A stretch of 64,000 bases of DNA from Balamuthia mandrillaris (GCA_031835245.1 JAVKOQ010000003.1:409001-473000), one strand, 5' to 3'. Positions 34,366 to 47,376 are shown, counted from the first letter of the stretch. The notes: generated from the letters alone by a model not told the origin. Made by a program: numbers and translations.

Positions 34366-35954
34366 TTACTCGTTGTTGGTACGACGACTCTTTTTGCTGC
34401 GCGTGTTATAGGCGGGAGCCGGGCTGCTTGAGGATGATGTGGAGGAAGAGGAGGAGGAGGATGAAGCGGGTTGTTTCTCTCTGCCAGTGGCATGAGCGAT
34501 TGCCTGCAGGAGTGAACAACAAAAGAAATAAAAAAAAAGATCAGAGAGAAAGAGAGAATGAGGGAGAAGGTGGGAGAGTGTAAGAATACATCCGGAGACG
34601 CAAAAGAACAACACAAGATTACAAAAACAAAGATACGTGCCTTGCTAGCCTTTCGTTTCAGCCTGCCAAAGAATCCCAAACTATCATCGTTGTTACTGGG
34701 GGTATCTTCATCATGCTTTGTAGGTGCTGAAGACGTGTCGTGCAACACGTCGTTTTCCGCTTGTTCCACACTCGATCGTTTACGTTTGAGCGTCTTTGAG
34801 GCTTTACTTCTTTTCTGATGGTGTCTGACATCAGCCTCATTTGTGGTTTGGTTAACGGAAGATGGCGAGTGAGCTTCTTTCTCTTTGCCCTTGTCTTTGT
34901 TATGTTGTCTTCTTGAGGCTCTTCTCTTCTTTGGCTTTTCTTCCTCATGTTCCTCCTCTTCTGCTGCCTCTTCTTCTCTCTTCGCCTTTCGTGTTGACCC
35001 TGCAATTCGTCGCGACCGACGTTGCGTAGTCTTCTTCTTCTCCTCTTTCTTTTCCTTCTCTTCCAGAACCATCGGAGATGTAGACGAAGAAGCAGCAACA
35101 CTCGTCGAGGCACTCGTCGTTTTCTTCTTGAAAAGATTCCTCCCTTTGCTAGCAAAGAATGCAGCCTCATCCACCCCTCTCTCCGCCTGCATCCTGGCCT
35201 TCCTCTCCCTATCCGCCTGCGGGTCCGCCACCGGCAGTTCGTACCGACACACGGGACAGGTATTGTGCTGCTTCAGCCACGGCACCACGCACTCCTTGTC
35301 AAACACGTGTCGGCAGGGGAGGGCTAGCACGCGTCGGCCCACCACAAAGTCCTCGAAACAAACGGGGCAGCGCACGGCCTCCTCCTTGAGGTGGGCGTGG
35401 ACTCTAAGGCTGGGCAACCCGTCCAACGCCTCTCGAGAAGCCGGTGGAGGGCCTGCAGGTGGGTGCAGCTCTCGCAGACGGTCGAGGAGCCTTTGGAAGC
35501 TGCTCTCCTCGGCGTCGTCAGAGGCTGTTGTTGCGGTGGCGGAAGAGACCAACGAAGCCAGGGCCTCTGCCATGAGATTGCTGCCAAACGTTGTGGCGGT
35601 GGTGGAGCCTCCCAGTCCGCCAAGCAGGCTTATGCCGCCAAGGCCTCCTCCTCCCCCCGTGAAGGTCGGGGTGGAGGTGCCAGGCACGAGGGGAACGCTG
35701 TCTATGAGGACCACCACTTGTCTGAGAGGCGGTTGTTGTGAAGGAGTGGGAGGGGAAGTGTTGTTGTTGGAAGGACCAAAGGAAAGGGCTGAGAAGGGGA
35801 GGGAGGGGGAGGAGGCAGCGTAGGGAGAGGGCGCCCTTGTGCGCAACTCCAGGAATAGGAGCAGACGTCTTCCGCCGCCACCCCCTGAGGGGCTGCCTAC
35901 TCCCATGCCTCCGTTTGTAGCAGCTCCTCCATTGGAGCCATGGCCCTGTTGCAT
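34366..35954 (-). CDS. RING-H2 finger protein, probable E3 ubiquitin ligase
   Basis: The first exon starts at ATG 35954 (MQQGHGSNGG); an upstream in-frame GTG is less likely. The N-terminal ~200 residues are Gly/Ser/Pro/Thr-rich. The RING-H2 domain is at about 35360-35240: CPVCFEDF, LPCRHVFDKECVVPWLKQHN and TCPVCRYELP give all eight C3H2C3 ligands. It is closest in pattern to the RNF126/RNF115 type. Behind it lies a long Lys/Ser/Glu-rich region with basic clusters (KKTTQRRSRRIAGSTRKAKR), probably nuclear signals. The most likely 3' exon begins at about 34505 (AIAHATGREKQPASS) and ends SKKSRRTNNE at 34366. To reach it in frame the donor must be AAG|GCACGT, a GC-AG intron; otherwise the frame simply continues and ends at about 34233. 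It lies next to UBE2D, a usual partner of such ligases. Confidence 0.82.
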
Positions 35955-37481
<1,527 letters not shown>

Positions 37482-37652
37482 GAAGGAGAGAAAAAAAAAA
37501 CAAAACAACGAGGTGGTCTACAGCTGAAGTCAGGTTTTATTAGTTCGTTATTTTTTCATATTTTCACTTGTGTTTTTGGTGATGATGAATAATCCTCCAC
37601 GACATGGTTGACTAAAACCTTTTCTCTCTCTCTCTCTCTCTCTCTCCCTCCT

Positions 37653-37707
<55 letters not shown>

Positions 37708-37795
37708 CGGTTTCGCACCCTCTGTCCCTCAGATCATCTCAACCAACAACAACAAAAAAACAAACGGTTCTTTTATTTCTCTCTGTCTGGGTGCG
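37482..37795. other. Convergent 3' region with (CT)n tract
   Basis: About 310 bases between the UBE2D and choline kinase stops. A (CT)n run with ctcc interruptions fills 37621-37704; both 3' UTRs must lie here. Confidence 0.6.
37621..37704. repeat. (CT)n microsatellite
   Basis: Long CT run with a tccctccttccc interruption near 37645, between convergent genes. Confidence 0.92.
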
Positions 37796-40203
37796 CTACA
37801 TGGCCAGCAATAACTCTTTCGTCTCAACATAACGGGTCAACCTCTTGAGCGCATAGCCAAAGTAATCAAAGTCAATCTCGCAGAGCTTTGCCTGTGCCAA
37901 GCCCCAGCACCCCCAAAACAGATTGCTGGCCAACGTGAACTTGTTGACCTTCAAGTAAAGTTCCTCCACCTCTTCTTGCGTGGGATGGTCATCCGCTGCG
38001 TTGTTGTTGAACCGTTTTGCAGAAGATTGTGCATTCAACCACCCGTTTTGAAGAGGAGGAAGAGAAGAATTTGTTGTGGAGTTAGTTATTTCCTTGTTGT
38101 GGAGTTGTTCTTCTTCGTGAATGGAAGGATTGATGTCGGTTGGTTCGACACCTACTTGAGGTCCATCGTGTTGTTCGCCCTCTTGTTTCTCTTTCTTGCC
38201 AAGTAGTTGTTGCTGTTGTTGGTCTTCGGATTCATCTGGCACTACTTGTCGCTGCGAGTTCATTGCTGACAACAACTCCGCCTGCAGCTCGCTCTCCAAT
38301 TCTCTCTCTATCTCCGCCTCAATCTCTGTCATCACTGTGCGGGTCTCCCTTCTCTTGATTTGTTGCTGTTGTTCACTTTCCCTTTGCTGTGAAAGCCTAA
38401 TGTCTTGTTGTTGCTTCTTCTTCTCCCTCTTCTCGTGGAGAAGGCGGTCTCGCTCTCCAGAGATATTGCCAAAGACTTGGAGGTACTTGTGAAGGAACTG
38501 GAGCTGCCGGGGCTTGTCTGGATACTGCTCCCAACGCAGCTGGTAACCAGTGTGCTCGCAAAAGTGATTGGCCAGATCAAACTCCCGGTAGTTGTAGCAG
38601 GCGTACTCGTTGTCTATCAACAAGATGCTGTTTGTGTCTTCGTTGAAGATTATGTTTCCTGTTTGTTTTTGGTTGTTGATGTTAAACAGAGAGAAATATG
38701 GAAATAAAATAAAATAGAAAGAAAGAAGAATGCAGAATGCAGAAGCAGAACAGAAAGCAGAACGAAGAAAGAGCATCTACCAGGATTAACGTCGTTGTGG
38801 CAAAATGTAATGAGGGGCGAGAGGCGGAGGAGCTCCTGCTCCAGGAAGGTGATTTCCTCCTCTAGGTTTAGGCCTAGTTTGAGGTAGCTCCGCACTTGTT
38901 CTTTGTCTTTGACATGATCGAAGCTGTTCGGCACTGTGTAAAGAACGAATAAGCATATCTCAATGATATCAAAATGACCACAATAAACAGGAACCGAACA
39001 AAACGAAAAAGCAGAGAGAGAGAGAGAGAGGGGACAGAGATAGAGAGGAGGCAAAAGGAAAGGAAAAAAAACGTACGAAGGGCCACCCATTTTTTCATGG
39101 AAGCAAAGAGAGAGGGAGTTTTAGACAATTGTGGAATGGAGACGGCAGCATGCATTGTGGCCATGTAGGCAGCAATTGCATCTCGCATCATAGGATCAAA
39201 TAGATCTATTACGACGGACAGTCAGACAAAGGAAACAAACTAGAAAACAAAAATAGAGAGAGAGAACGTACCAATCACTGTCAACGAGCGACCATCAACG
39301 AACCCGTAAACACAGCCATTTTCAAAAGCACCATAGAAACGAGGACCCATTTTGTAGCTATGCAGCGCTTGGAATATCTGAACCGCGAGGAAACGAACAC
39401 AACCATACAAAGCATAGAGAAAGAAAGAGTAATGAATAATAGAATAGGATAATAGAGAAGGAGAAGAGAGAAGAGAGGATACGAGAGAAGCTAAAAACAA
39501 GAGAGACGAAAGCATAGAGGAACGAAAAGAGAAAACATCATCAGTTCATACCACAACTTCGCTTTCCCTGTCGAACATTTCAGAGGCGGTGCCGGCCTCG
39601 ATACGCAGCAGCACCTTCTGCACCTTTTTACCAATATTAACTTTCACTCTGAAGACTTTTTTTTAAAGTGTATCGTCCATTAGCAAACACGAACACGAGA
39701 GACAAAGAACAGAAGAACAAGAATAGCTTACGAATATTAGTAAGTCCTCCTTCCATTCTTTTTAGGTCTATCTGACAATCCGAGACATTTCGCCAGTGAG
39801 GCACCAACGTTTTGAGAATCTCTCTTTTTGTTTTGTCGCAACCAAAGAAGAGTAAGTGAGAAGAACACAAAAAGAAAAAAGTAGAAGAGGGCAGCAATCA
39901 AAACAAAAAAAAACTAACCTCAATTGTTTGTGGATGGTTTCCTGGTCTTTGGTTATGTCCACAAAGATTCCAAGTTTATGGTAGGGAGCAGCAGGTCCCA
40001 GCAGGTTGTGTGAACGTTCTTTTGACGAAGGGTTGTGTTTTTTAAACAAACAGAAAAAGGCAGAAACGGAGAAGAGTTTGTTGGAAAAAAATATCATCGT
40101 CCGTACCATCTAACGTTTCGTAGAGCAATTTCGTTCGTTTGGGCTTGGTGAGCCCAGAGGCTTTGAACTGCTCAGGTTGAAAGCCTTCCAAGGAGTGGTA
40201 CAT
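37796..40203 (-). CDS. Choline/ethanolamine kinase with a large insertion
   Basis: Phosphorylates choline and/or ethanolamine, the first step of the CDP-choline/ethanolamine pathways. The start MYHSLEGFQPEQFKASGL is at 40203 and the stop at 37796. Exons carry CQIDLKRMEGGLTNI, VQKVLLRIEAGTASEMFDRESEVV (ATP-lysine region), LHSYKMGPRFYGAFENGCVYGF and MMRDAIAAYMATMHA. FCHNDVNPGNIIFN is the catalytic HNDxxxxN motif. LLIDNEYACYNYREFDLANHF is the choline kinase motif. After GERDRLLHEK a ~150-residue Gln/Glu-rich stretch interrupts the C-terminal lobe, which then resumes with PTQEEVEELYLKVNKFTLAS, NLFWGCWGLAQAK and FDYFGYALKRLTRY. The insertion is not repeat-like at DNA level. Choline versus ethanolamine preference cannot be told. 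Eight or so exons. Confidence 0.92.
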
Positions 40204-40999
40204 TTCTCTCTTCTCCGTAAAACCGTTAGACTCTCTCTGCCTCTGGTCTTGCTGATAGTCTCTCCACTACGTTTTTTTTTCAGTTTTCAAAATAAATCGC
40301 GGCGATTTTCCTCTTTTCTTGTTTTCCTTTTCAGGGTGTCGATCTAGATCAGAATTCAAAAAATGCGAGGTATGCAATGAGTGATCGAAAGGGATCGATC
40401 TAATATTATCTGCTCGAGGGTTTGTTAGATCGGAGTTTTTTTGATTGGATGGCTAAAATGAAAGGGGAAAGTAATGAATGAATTACCTTTGGCCCCGATG
40501 ATGGATTTTACGGAACAACCTCAAATCGCGATGCGTGTGTGTGGCTGAAAGGGCAGGCGAGAAATTACGAAGTTACAGTTAAGGTCTTTTTTTTTTTGGC
40601 GCGCTGGAGTGATTGCTAGTTATTTTATTTTTTTGTTGTGTTTTATTTCATTTTTTTTTATTGTTTTTCTGACACACAAAAAGAAAGGTGAACGAAGAGA
40701 GAGCCGAAACTTTCAACTTCGCTGCACTGTGGTCACTTTCAGTTAAACAAAGGTATGTTCTTTCTGCCACGTTTTGTGTGTTGACTGCCACAGTGCAAAG
40801 ATTTTTTTCAGCGATGATGTGAATTTTTTGTGTAGTCATCTGTCTGTCTTTTCATCTATTCCTTTCATTTTTTGCGCTTCCCTCTCTTGTTTTTTTGCTC
40901 TGCTTCTGATCCACTTTTTATTTCTCTCTCTGTGGTCACTTAAAAAAAAAACAAAAGAACCCAACACAAAATCTTTGTGCATCATCATCAAACAACAAA
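40204..40999. other. Divergent intergenic region, choline kinase / CH-C2 gene
   Basis: About 800 bases with T and A runs and two short direct repeats of gatcgatctag/gatcgatctaa (40339-40350, 40393-40404). A 5'-UTR intron for the downstream gene is possible, since pyrimidine-rich acceptor-like sites lie near 40860-40930. No gene seen. Confidence 0.4.
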
Positions 41000-42899
41000 A
41001 TGTCTACGGGTTTCACTGGAAATGAGTCCGTCAACACTCGCGAGAGGAAAGTGAAGCAAAAGGAGATCGAGAGGCTTCACGAAAAGACCTTCAAGGCCTG
41101 GATGAATGCTCAGCTCAGACAACGCAGCCTCAAAATCCAGGGCGACCTCCAGGAAGAACTCGCTGATGGCTTGATGCTCATCAACTTGATGGAGATCCTG
41201 TCGGGAGAGAAGTGTACCTCCAAGTACCACGCTAAGCCCACTAAGGAAATCCAGAAGAGCGAGAACTTGGCCATTGCCATCGAGTTCATCCAAAAGTTTG
41301 TCAAAGTGTCCATTTCTTCTCAAGGTTCTTTTTTCCCTCTTTCTTTCCTTTGCTCCCTATTTCTGTGTTCTCATTATTGCTGTCCGTGTTTATAAAGATT
41401 TCGTCACTGGGAACATGAAGTTGGTTTTGGGAACCATCTGGCGTCTCATTCTTCACTTCCAGGTAGATCATGGCGAGAAGGACGGTGACTCTGCTAAACT
41501 CAGCGCTGCTCAACGTAACTCCCTTCCTCCCCTTCTCTCGCTTTTTTTTAACTTATATTTTGCGGCTGAACAAACAGAGTCCCGTTTGGCCAAGCAAAAA
41601 TTGTTGCAATGGTGCCAAGACAAGACCAAGGACCACAAGGGAGTGAACATCCAAGACTTCCAGGCCAGCTGGTATGATGGTCTGGGCTTCTGCGCCCTCA
41701 TGCATGCCTTTGATCCTGACTGCATTGATTTCGATTCTCTCTCACCGGTACCCTTCAATACAAGCTAGCACTCTGAGATAAAGAAATGTACTTACCATTT
41801 ATGTTTCGTTGCTACAGGACAATCCTAAAGAGAACCTCGAGTTGGCTTTCAGGCTGGCCGAAGAAAAGCTCGACATCCCCCGTTTGTTGGATCCCGAAGA
41901 TATCCTCGCAGAGGATGCCCTCAGCCGCCCCGACGAGCAATGCTTCATGACATACCTCTCCCAGTTCCCTATTGCCTTCCTCTCCCAAGGCGAGAAGAAG
42001 CACGACGCTGAAGCTGAGAAGCGCAAGCTCGAGGAAGAGGAGTCCAAGAGGAGAGCCCTCGAAGAGGCCGAGCGCGCCGCTGAGGCCAGAAAACGCGCTG
42101 AGGAGGAGGCTGAACTCGCCAGAAAGAAGGCCGAGGAGGCTGAACGTGCCCGACTCGAGGCTGAAGAAGCCAGGAAGAGGGCCGAACAGGAGAGAGAGGA
42201 GGAGAGGCTCGCCGCTCAGAAGAAGTTGGAGGAGGCACAAAGGGATGCCAAGCTCGCCGCTGAGAAGGAGGCCAGGAAGAAGGAGAAGCTGGAGCGTCAG
42301 AGAAAAGCTGAGGAGGACGCCAAGAGAGCCCTTGAGGATGAGGCCATGAGGAAGCAGATGGAGAAGGACGAGAGGGATAAGATGGAGAAGTACGAGGCTG
42401 AGAGGAGAGCTTTGGAGGAAGAGACTCGTCGTCTCAAGGAAGAACTTCGCAGAATCAAAGGCGTATGTAATTCTCCTTTTTCCTTTTTCTTTTCAGTTCT
42501 TAACTTGTTTATTTTTTATCCAAACAGAAACTGATTGGCAAATTGGCCGTTACGGTGGAGCAAGCTCGCGGCCTGAAGGGCGGCAAGAACGATGCCTACT
42601 GCGTGCTCTTCCTGGAGCGCCAAAAGGAGAAGACCAAGACAGTGAAGAAGAGCGCCAACCCCAAGTGGGATGCTCCCTTCGAGTTCTACGTCAGCGAGCC
42701 CGGAGCGCAGCTGGAGGTCAACGTCTTTGACTGGAACTTTATCTTCTCCGACTCGTTCCTCGGCAAGATTGTTATCCCTGTGGAGGATCTCAACGACGGC
42801 GAGACCACGGAGGAGTGGTACAAGTTGGAGCCCAAGAAGAAGAAGGATAAGGTCTCTGGCGAGTTGAAGTTGAGCATTACCTACCACTTGGAGAAGTGA
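41000..42899 (+). CDS. Tandem calponin-homology, coiled-coil and C2 domain protein
   Basis: Exons 41000-41324, 41398-41514, 41578-41747, 41818-42462 and 42528-42899 join to 542 residues. Residues ~25-145 form CH1 with the actin-binding signature: EKTFKAWMNAQLR, DLQEELADGLMLINLMEILSG, DFVTGNMKLVLGTIWRLILHFQ. Residues ~150-260 form CH2: AKQKLLQWCQDKTKDHKGVNI, SWYDGLGFCALMHAFDPDCIDF, LAFRLAEEKLDIPRLLDPEDI. Together this is the alpha-actinin/cortexillin-type actin-binding domain. Residues ~285-420 are a strongly charged EERKRAEEEA-type single helix. The C-terminus (~425-540) is a C2 domain (KLAVTVEQARGLKGGKNDAY, SANPKWDAPFEFYV, LEVNVFDWNFIFSDSFLGKI, EEWYKLEPK). It likely links F-actin to membranes. 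C2 calcium ligands look only partly present. Codon use is highly biased, which suggests strong expression. Confidence 0.9.
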
Positions 42900-43028
42900 A
42901 AACCTGTTCTATTTTTTTGTTTGTTCATTCATCGCTTTTGTGCATTCTTTCTTTTTTGTGTAAACAAGCCTTCCACTATTTGCCAATTCCCTCTCCTCTT
43001 TGGTTTCCTCTTTCTCCTCCTTCCGGTT

Positions 43029-44662
43029 TTACTTTGCAGTTTCCAACATGCCAGCTATTTGCAGGGACAAAGCCTTGGATGCCGCCATCAAGCTTTGCTT
43101 GAGGGCGTGAGTGGCTCTCCCCGTGCCGCCATCATCGCAGGGCGCACCTCCCACCTCTTTGAGGTAGGCCGCCACTTCAGCCGCCAGCCTCTGCACTCCC
43201 GCCACTGCCGAGCAGAGCATTCCCGACTTGGTGGAGTCTTCCAACACGACTTTTACCGCCTCCATCAGCTCTTTTGTCTTTTGTCTCAGTGCTGTTTGTT
43301 TTGTTTGGTCGGTCGGTCGACTTCGCAAAAGAAAAGACAAGAAGAAATGGAAGAAAGAATGAACCTCCACGAAGCGCTGCCAAGACAGCATCATCCTCTG
43401 CTTTGTCCAGCGTCAAGATGGCAACCTCCTCGAGCACCCCCTTGGCATGCTTCACTGCCGCTTTGGCCTGCCTTTCCCTTACCGCTGTTTCCAATTCGGC
43501 CAAGTGCCGCAGTAGGTCGGCATAGGAGAATGAGGCGTTGGAACCCACTGCCAGGGCTTTGCCTTGAAGGAAGGCCAGAAGCTCTTTCATCACTCTAACC
43601 ACATCTGAGATGAGTGCCGCTTGCCGTTGTGCTGTAATGTAAGTTGGCTTTAGAAACTAAACTTCAAAGCAAGGAGAGGAACAGTTCTTCATCAGTAGAA
43701 AACAAAACATGTCGAAAAGTGAAGAGCATAAGACAGAGGGAGGTGCGAACTTGATGCAGGGTCGCTTCCCTCAGGTCGAAAGTTCAATGCTCTACTCACT
43801 GTGATGAGCTCGTTGGTAGACCCTTCGATTACCGCCTTTGCGTCGAGCAGCTTTTGGCGGAGATCTTCTTGCACTGTTACCGCGATACGATTGTCCAATA
43901 GTTGGGAAACATACTTCAGAGACTCCCTAAGGTTTTGGGCTCTTTGTTCAAAGAAGGATCGTGGCGTTCTTGGAGAATGGACCCTATGGTGCAACGAAAG
44001 ATAACGGGTCAATTGAGTTGACAGAACAAGGGAAAAAAACGCCTTAAACCGTGGTGAAAGCAGGGTTTGTCCTCGTTCTTCATCGACATTACTACCAGGT
44101 TGCCCTCGCAGCCTTTGCAAGGCTTGCAGCGCTTGTTTAACAGTCTCTATACCCCTCTTTATCTGATTTTCCTCCATGAGAACAGCTATATCAACCATGT
44201 TTGCGAGGAAGAGCTGCATGTTTTGGATGATGCTTTTCTTTAGACTCTCTTCAATATTTGCACCTCCTGTTTATCGCAACAGTCCGTTACTCGAACAGAA
44301 GAGAGAAGCAGGAACTGGGAGTTACCATTTTGACATTGAGGTTTCGCTGCTTCGAAGTCGGTTTGCAGTTTTGCCAACGTATTGCTTATGGCGTTTGCCA
44401 GCTCAGCGGCAGCATCTCGTTCAGCTTCGTCCAAAGTAAGCTCCATAAATCGATGCGTAAGACGAACGATGGTCTTCATGTCTTCCTCCAACTCGGACAC
44501 CGAACCGTCCGCCAGTTTGTCAAAGATAAAGACCGAGTGTTTTACAAGTCCTTGAACTGCAATGGCCATGAGGTAGGCTTCTGCTTGAGTTTTCAGCGAG
44601 AACACCCCAGTGAAGTTCACTTTGGAGCGTGGCGTAAGTGCTTCTCCCATAGGATCCTGCAT
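43029..44662 (-). CDS. All-helical bundle protein of unknown family
   Basis: Five or six exons give roughly 430 residues from MQDPMGEALTPRSKVNF (44662) to SLQIAGMLETAK (stop 43029). I do not recognise the family with confidence. The whole protein is predicted amphipathic helix: SELEEDMKTIVRLTHRFMEL, IIQNMQLFLANMVDIAVLME, NLRESLKYVSQLLDNRIAVT, SDVVRVMKELLAFLQGKALA, LELMEAVKVVLEDSTKSG-like segments rich in Ala/Leu/Glu. This texture is like talin/vinculin-type four- or five-helix bundles, but no signature residue proves it. An upstream in-frame reading from 44741 (MPVRLVNDIIMCEVV) lies in another frame and could be an extra exon. It converges with the CH-C2 gene with about 130 bases between stops. 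Internal joins are approximate. Confidence 0.6.
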
Positions 44663-44912
44663 TGTTTATCTCTCCTATTGCCTTCTGTTTCTTGTTTTCG
44701 GGAACCACCTCGCACATAATAATATCGTTAACGAGGCGAACAGGCATCTTCACGTTTTCCTTTTTTTGGGAAAATGCGACACTGGGTTCGATCCCCACCG
44801 GGGGCGTGTTTTTTTTTCGCTTTGGTTGACGTCATCCGGTGTTTGTATCAACGCTAAAATGGAAATCATTACGTGTTTGTCGCCAACAAAGCCGAACAGA
44901 AAGCTAAACAAC

Positions 44913-45434
44913 ATGAGAAGGGGTGTGCAGGCTGTGCAGGGTTGCAGGAGCAGGGCTCTCCCTCTCGCTCGCCCTCTCTCCTCTTCCTTGCGGACATTCG
45001 GTGTCCCTCATGCCTTTCGAACTCAAGCAACCACAGCCTCTTCTTTATCCTTTGGTTACTCCAGCACCTTTGCAAGCAGGGCTCTCTCGTCTTCCTCCTC
45101 CTTCTCTGCTTCGTCTGAGAGGACAGAAGACAAAAGCGTCAAACGAATCGAAGTCTATGCGGCTTCTTGGTGCCCTTACTGCAATCGAGCCAAGCAGCTG
45201 CTGGACAGCAAGGGCGTGCCCTACCACGAGATCGACGTGGACCAAGTGAAGGGTGCCAAGGAGGAGATGACGAAGAGGACTGGGGGCAAACGAACCGTCC
45301 CTCAGGTCTTTGCTGATGGGCAGTACGTTGGGGACTGCAGTGGCTTGTTGGCACTTGATGCAGAAGGCCGTTTGGATGGACTTCTCTTCTCCTCCTCCTC
45401 TTCGTCAGCCAAGAAAGAGAGCGGTGCGTCTTGA
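44913..45434 (+). CDS. Dithiol glutaredoxin, probably mitochondrial
   Basis: Intronless frame. From ATG 44913 it encodes 173 residues; the ATG at 44859 in the same frame would add 18. I prefer 44913 because MRRGVQAVQGCRSRALPLARPLSSSLRTFG is a textbook mitochondrial presequence. The thioredoxin fold begins at KRIEVYAASWCPYCNRAKQLL with the CPYC redox centre, followed by DSKGVPYHEIDVD, the cis-Pro in GGKRTVPQVFADGQYVGDCSGLLAL and a Ser/Lys tail. The GG of the usual IGGxDD glutathione site is changed to VGDCSG. It reduces protein disulfides with glutathione; a role in Fe-S cluster handling would need a CGFS site, which is absent. Confidence 0.92.
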   Translation: MRRGVQAVQGCRSRALPLARPLSSSLRTFGVPHAFRTQATTASSLSFGYSSTFASRALSSSSSFSASSERTEDKSVKRIEVYAASWCPYCNRAKQLLDSKGVPYHEIDVDQVKGAKEEMTKRTGGKRTVPQVFADGQYVGDCSGLLALDAEGRLDGLLFSSSSSSAKKESGAS

Positions 45435-45669
45435 TTTTTTCCCAATACTTTCCTCGATTTTTGCGAAATTGCTCCTTATAAAGACATATATTTAGAATAT
45501 ATTCGTTATACACGGATTTATTTATTTTATGGAGAAAATATTAATTTACGAAAATATTTTTCTATATTTTAGCGTTTATCCAAATAATTTTACCTTATAA
45601 GGATTCGCTTATCGATTGTGATGAACAGAAAAAAGGACAAACAAAAAAACCGCCAAAGAAGAACAAGTG

Positions 45670-47175
45670 ATGTCGAAGCAGCAAAAAGCCATAACCTCCT
45701 TCTTCACACAGAAAAGCGGGCCCACCATCAACAAACGCAAGGGCGCCCCATCTCCAGATGATGCCGAAGGCACAGGAGAAGAATCCAGTCAAAACAAAAA
45801 GTCACGAACCTCTTCTTCTTCTGCCTCGTCATCCTCCAAACCTTTCACACTTGGGTCAGCATCATCATCTGCCAAACCTTTGCCAGCAGAAGTGGAACAA
45901 CTGCGACAACATCTAAGAGAGCCTTCTTGGCGAGAAGAACTGGATGCTGAGTTTAGAGTATGTTTTTTATCTTTTCTTTGCACCTGTTTTTTTTCTCACT
46001 TATAGTTTCTTCAAAAGAAACCTTACTTCGCAAAGCTGGCAAAGTTCCTGCAGAGCGAAAAGCGAAGTGGGAAGACCATATTCCCTCCTGAACACCTCAT
46101 CTTTCACTCGCTCGATACCTGTCCTTTTGACGCTCTGAAAGTAGTTATCCTTGGCCAAGGTTATTTCGTTTGTTCTCCAGCTACACTCTTCTTTTTCTCA
46201 TCTTCTCTCTTTTGCTCTTCTCCTGTTCTTCCAATGGACTGTTCCTTTTTCGCTCTCTCATCATTTGTTTTTTTGTGGGTTGTTCTGCTTGTGTTTTTCT
46301 TTTGTTTCCTTTCTTCTTTGTTTTGTTTTGGAGTAGATCCCTATCACGACAACGGACAAGCGATGGGCATGTCGTTCTCGGTGCCGTTCGGCGTGACGCC
46401 GCCGCCTTCGCTTCGCAACATGTTCAAAGAGCTGGTCCAAGACCCAGCAGTGCCCGACTTCAAAGAGAATCCCAAACACGGTAACCTGGACAAATGGGCC
46501 AGACAGGGCGTCCTCTTGCTCAACGTCGTTCTCACGGTGGAGGCTCACAAAGCAAATGCGCACAAGGGTAAAGGCTGGGAGCAGTTCACTGGTTTGTTTC
46601 TTCGTCATACTTTTTCTTTCTTTCCTCCTTCTTCTCTTTATTTTTCTCCATCTCCTGACGAACAACACAACCACAAAATGGACCTGGGATAACAATTATT
46701 AGATGCAATCATTCGCTTGATAAACGCCCACAAGCAAGGAGTTGTGTTCCTGTTATGGGGCAAACCAGCTCAAACCAAGATGTCTCTCATCAACACCGCC
46801 AAGCATCACGTCCTCACGACGGTGCATCCCAGCCCCCTCTCCGCCAACAAGGGCTTTTTTGGCTGCAGGCACTTTTCGCGATGCAACGAGCTGTTGAGAG
46901 AGCAAGGGCAGGATCCGATCGACTGGACTCTTGATCCCGAAGAGGTGGAGAAGGAGAATCAACGAAAATGGGAGGACGAGAAAGAAAAGAGGTCCGCAGA
47001 ACAACAACAAAAGGAAGGAGAAGAAAAGAATGAAGAAGAAGACGAGAAAGAAGGTAAGAAAGGGAAAGACAAGGAAGAAGAAGAAGAAGAAGAAGAAGAA
47101 GAAGAAGAAGCAGAAAAGGAAGTGAATGCTAAAGGAAAGGAGAAAGAAGAGGAAGCAGAAAATGGCAAAGAATAG
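45670..47175 (+). CDS. UNG: Uracil-DNA glycosylase (family 1, UNG)
   Basis: Removes uracil from DNA to start base-excision repair. Exons 45670-45957, 46006-46159, 46337-46591 and 46703-47175 join to 389 residues. The N-terminus [15 protein letters not shown] contains a PCNA-binding PIP box (QxxIxxFF), as in nuclear human UNG2. A Ser/Lys-rich linker precedes the enzyme. [30 protein letters not shown] gives the water-activating loop, split by an intron. [38 protein letters not shown] and [20 protein letters not shown] (Leu-loop, catalytic His) complete the active site. The last ~100 residues are almost all Glu/Lys, with a (GAA)n run at 47078-47110, which is not usual for UNG. Nuclear location is inferred from the PIP box. 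Confidence 0.95.
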
Positions 47176-47376
47176 CGTGCTTGCCTTGCTACGCTTTTAA
47201 CGGCAAATTTTTTTTGGCGGGAAATTTTTTGTCGACACCACAGCACAGCCCACCCTCTATATTAGGTGTGCAACATACCACGTGTTTGCATACCCGCAGA
47301 CCAACATAATAGCTACTTCATATTCCGTCGTAGGTTCCTAAAACAAAAAAAGAGAAAAAGCGTAGCGGAGCGGGAG

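Noticed and set aside
43170-43600. Second reading of the helical-protein region as a plus-strand gene (42921-43598)
   Set aside because: The minus strand gives continuous helical protein with splice sites, whereas the plus frame is Cys/Phe-rich shadow.
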